DNA from: an uncultured Clostridia bacterium | GTDB lineage: Bacteria; Bacillota; Clostridia; TANB77; CAG-508 | Direction of reading: 5' to 3' | Length of the DNA stretch: 5,492 nucleotides | Assembly: GCA_948745425.1 (NCBI GenBank) | Contig: CAPZDM010000090.1 | Span: 1-5,492 of the forward strand | Shown: positions 5,096 to 5,492 of the stretch, piece after piece | How the letters are laid out: every line of letters starts with the position of its first letter | Numbering within the stretch: position 1 is the stretch's first letter | Translations under genes and position numbers: made by a program | Notes under the pieces: generated by a model | What the model was told of the DNA's origin: nothing | Seen by the model: the letters and a program-made list of their open reading frames with translations, nothing else | The model's database searches: none

Positions 5096-5492
5096 ATGCC
5101 AAGCATTAGTGCAAAAAAGAGAATAAGAAATAATTTCTTTGTATTAACCATAATTTTAATGCTACTTATTATAAGAATTGGGTGGATTCAATTCGTACAA
5201 GGAGCAGAATTACAGTCATTAGCATATAAACAACAAACATTAGATAGAGCAATAAATCCAAGTAGAGGAACTATATATGATAGAAATGGAGTAGAACTAG
5301 CAGTTTCAGCCACAGTAGAAACAGTAACAATAAATCCGATGAATATTGAAAATGAGAATAAAGAAAAAGTTGCAAATGCATTATCTAATATATTTGAATT
5401 AGATTATGAAAAGGTTCTTAAAAAAGTAAAAAAGAAAAGTTCAATCGAGACAATTGTAAAAAAAGTAGAAAAAGATAAAGCAGATGAATTAA
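5096..5492 (+). CDS. class B penicillin-binding protein (FtsI/SpoVD type), 5' part
   Basis: The first 132 residues of a transpeptidase are visible; the gene runs off the right edge. A short basic N-terminus (KKRIRNN) precedes one membrane segment at about 14-28 (FFVLTIILMLLIIRI). The class B PBP signature follows: AINPSRGTIYDRNGVELAVS (52-71), matching the RGxIxDRNGxxLA motif at the start of the pedestal domain. Such enzymes cross-link peptidoglycan outside the membrane using an active-site serine, which here lies beyond the window. Position after rsmH-ftsL means it is either the division PBP (ftsI/pbpB) or the spore cortex PBP (spoVD); C-terminal PASTA domains would help decide but are not visible. 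The ATG at 5096 follows GAGGTGA at 5083-5089 with 6-base spacing. Confidence 0.9.
   Translation, partial: MPSISAKKRIRNNFFVLTIILMLLIIRIGWIQFVQGAELQSLAYKQQTLDRAINPSRGTIYDRNGVELAVSATVETVTINPMNIENENKEKVANALSNIFELDYEKVLKKVKKKSSIETIVKKVEKDKADEL

Overview
The window looks like chromosomal DNA from a low-GC, spore-forming type Clostridia (Bacillota). The evidence is AT-rich sequence, strong AAGGAG/GGAGG ribosome binding sites, a Spo0A-type response regulator and the start of the division and cell wall (dcw) cluster in the order mraZ-rsmH-ftsL-PBP. The species cannot be named from this sequence.

Left half (1-2330, genes on the minus strand). Positions 1-451 hold no confident gene. They contain two strong hairpins, a weak candidate gene start running off the left edge, and a tandem pair of perfect Spo0A (0A) boxes at 299-315. 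Next is a 266-residue response regulator (452-1252) with a complete receiver domain and a Spo0A-like C-terminal DNA-binding domain whose recognition helix differs from true Spo0A. After a gene-free AT-rich gap comes a DD-carboxypeptidase/endolysin-like gene (1583-2264; peptidase M15 plus peptidoglycan-binding domain). It is split by a single-base frameshift just before the zinc-binding motif. It has its own promoter and terminator.

Middle (2330-2640) is repeat-rich intergenic DNA. It holds an array of GGAAATTGG motifs with a perfect 56-bp tandem duplication, followed by a 110-bp MITE/REP-like element with near-perfect inverted ends and four internal hairpins.

Right half (2690-5492, plus strand) is the dcw cluster. 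A promoter is followed by four AAAGTG-type MraZ boxes at exact 10-bp spacing, then mraZ (GTG start), a 313-bp gap ending in a textbook intrinsic terminator only 16 bases before the rsmH start, rsmH, ftsL, a GC-rich hairpin and the 5' end of a class B penicillin-binding protein (ftsI/spoVD type) with a possible promoter of its own. MraZ probably autoregulates the cluster. RsmH modifies 16S rRNA, and FtsL and the PBP act at the division septum or in the spore cortex. The terminator between mraZ and rsmH suggests that downstream expression depends on read-through or attenuation.

No wholly new multi-gene system is evident. The observations most worth following up are the divergent Spo0A paralog next to canonical 0A boxes, the mraZ/rsmH attenuator-like hairpin, and the repeat elements inserted just upstream of the dcw promoter.
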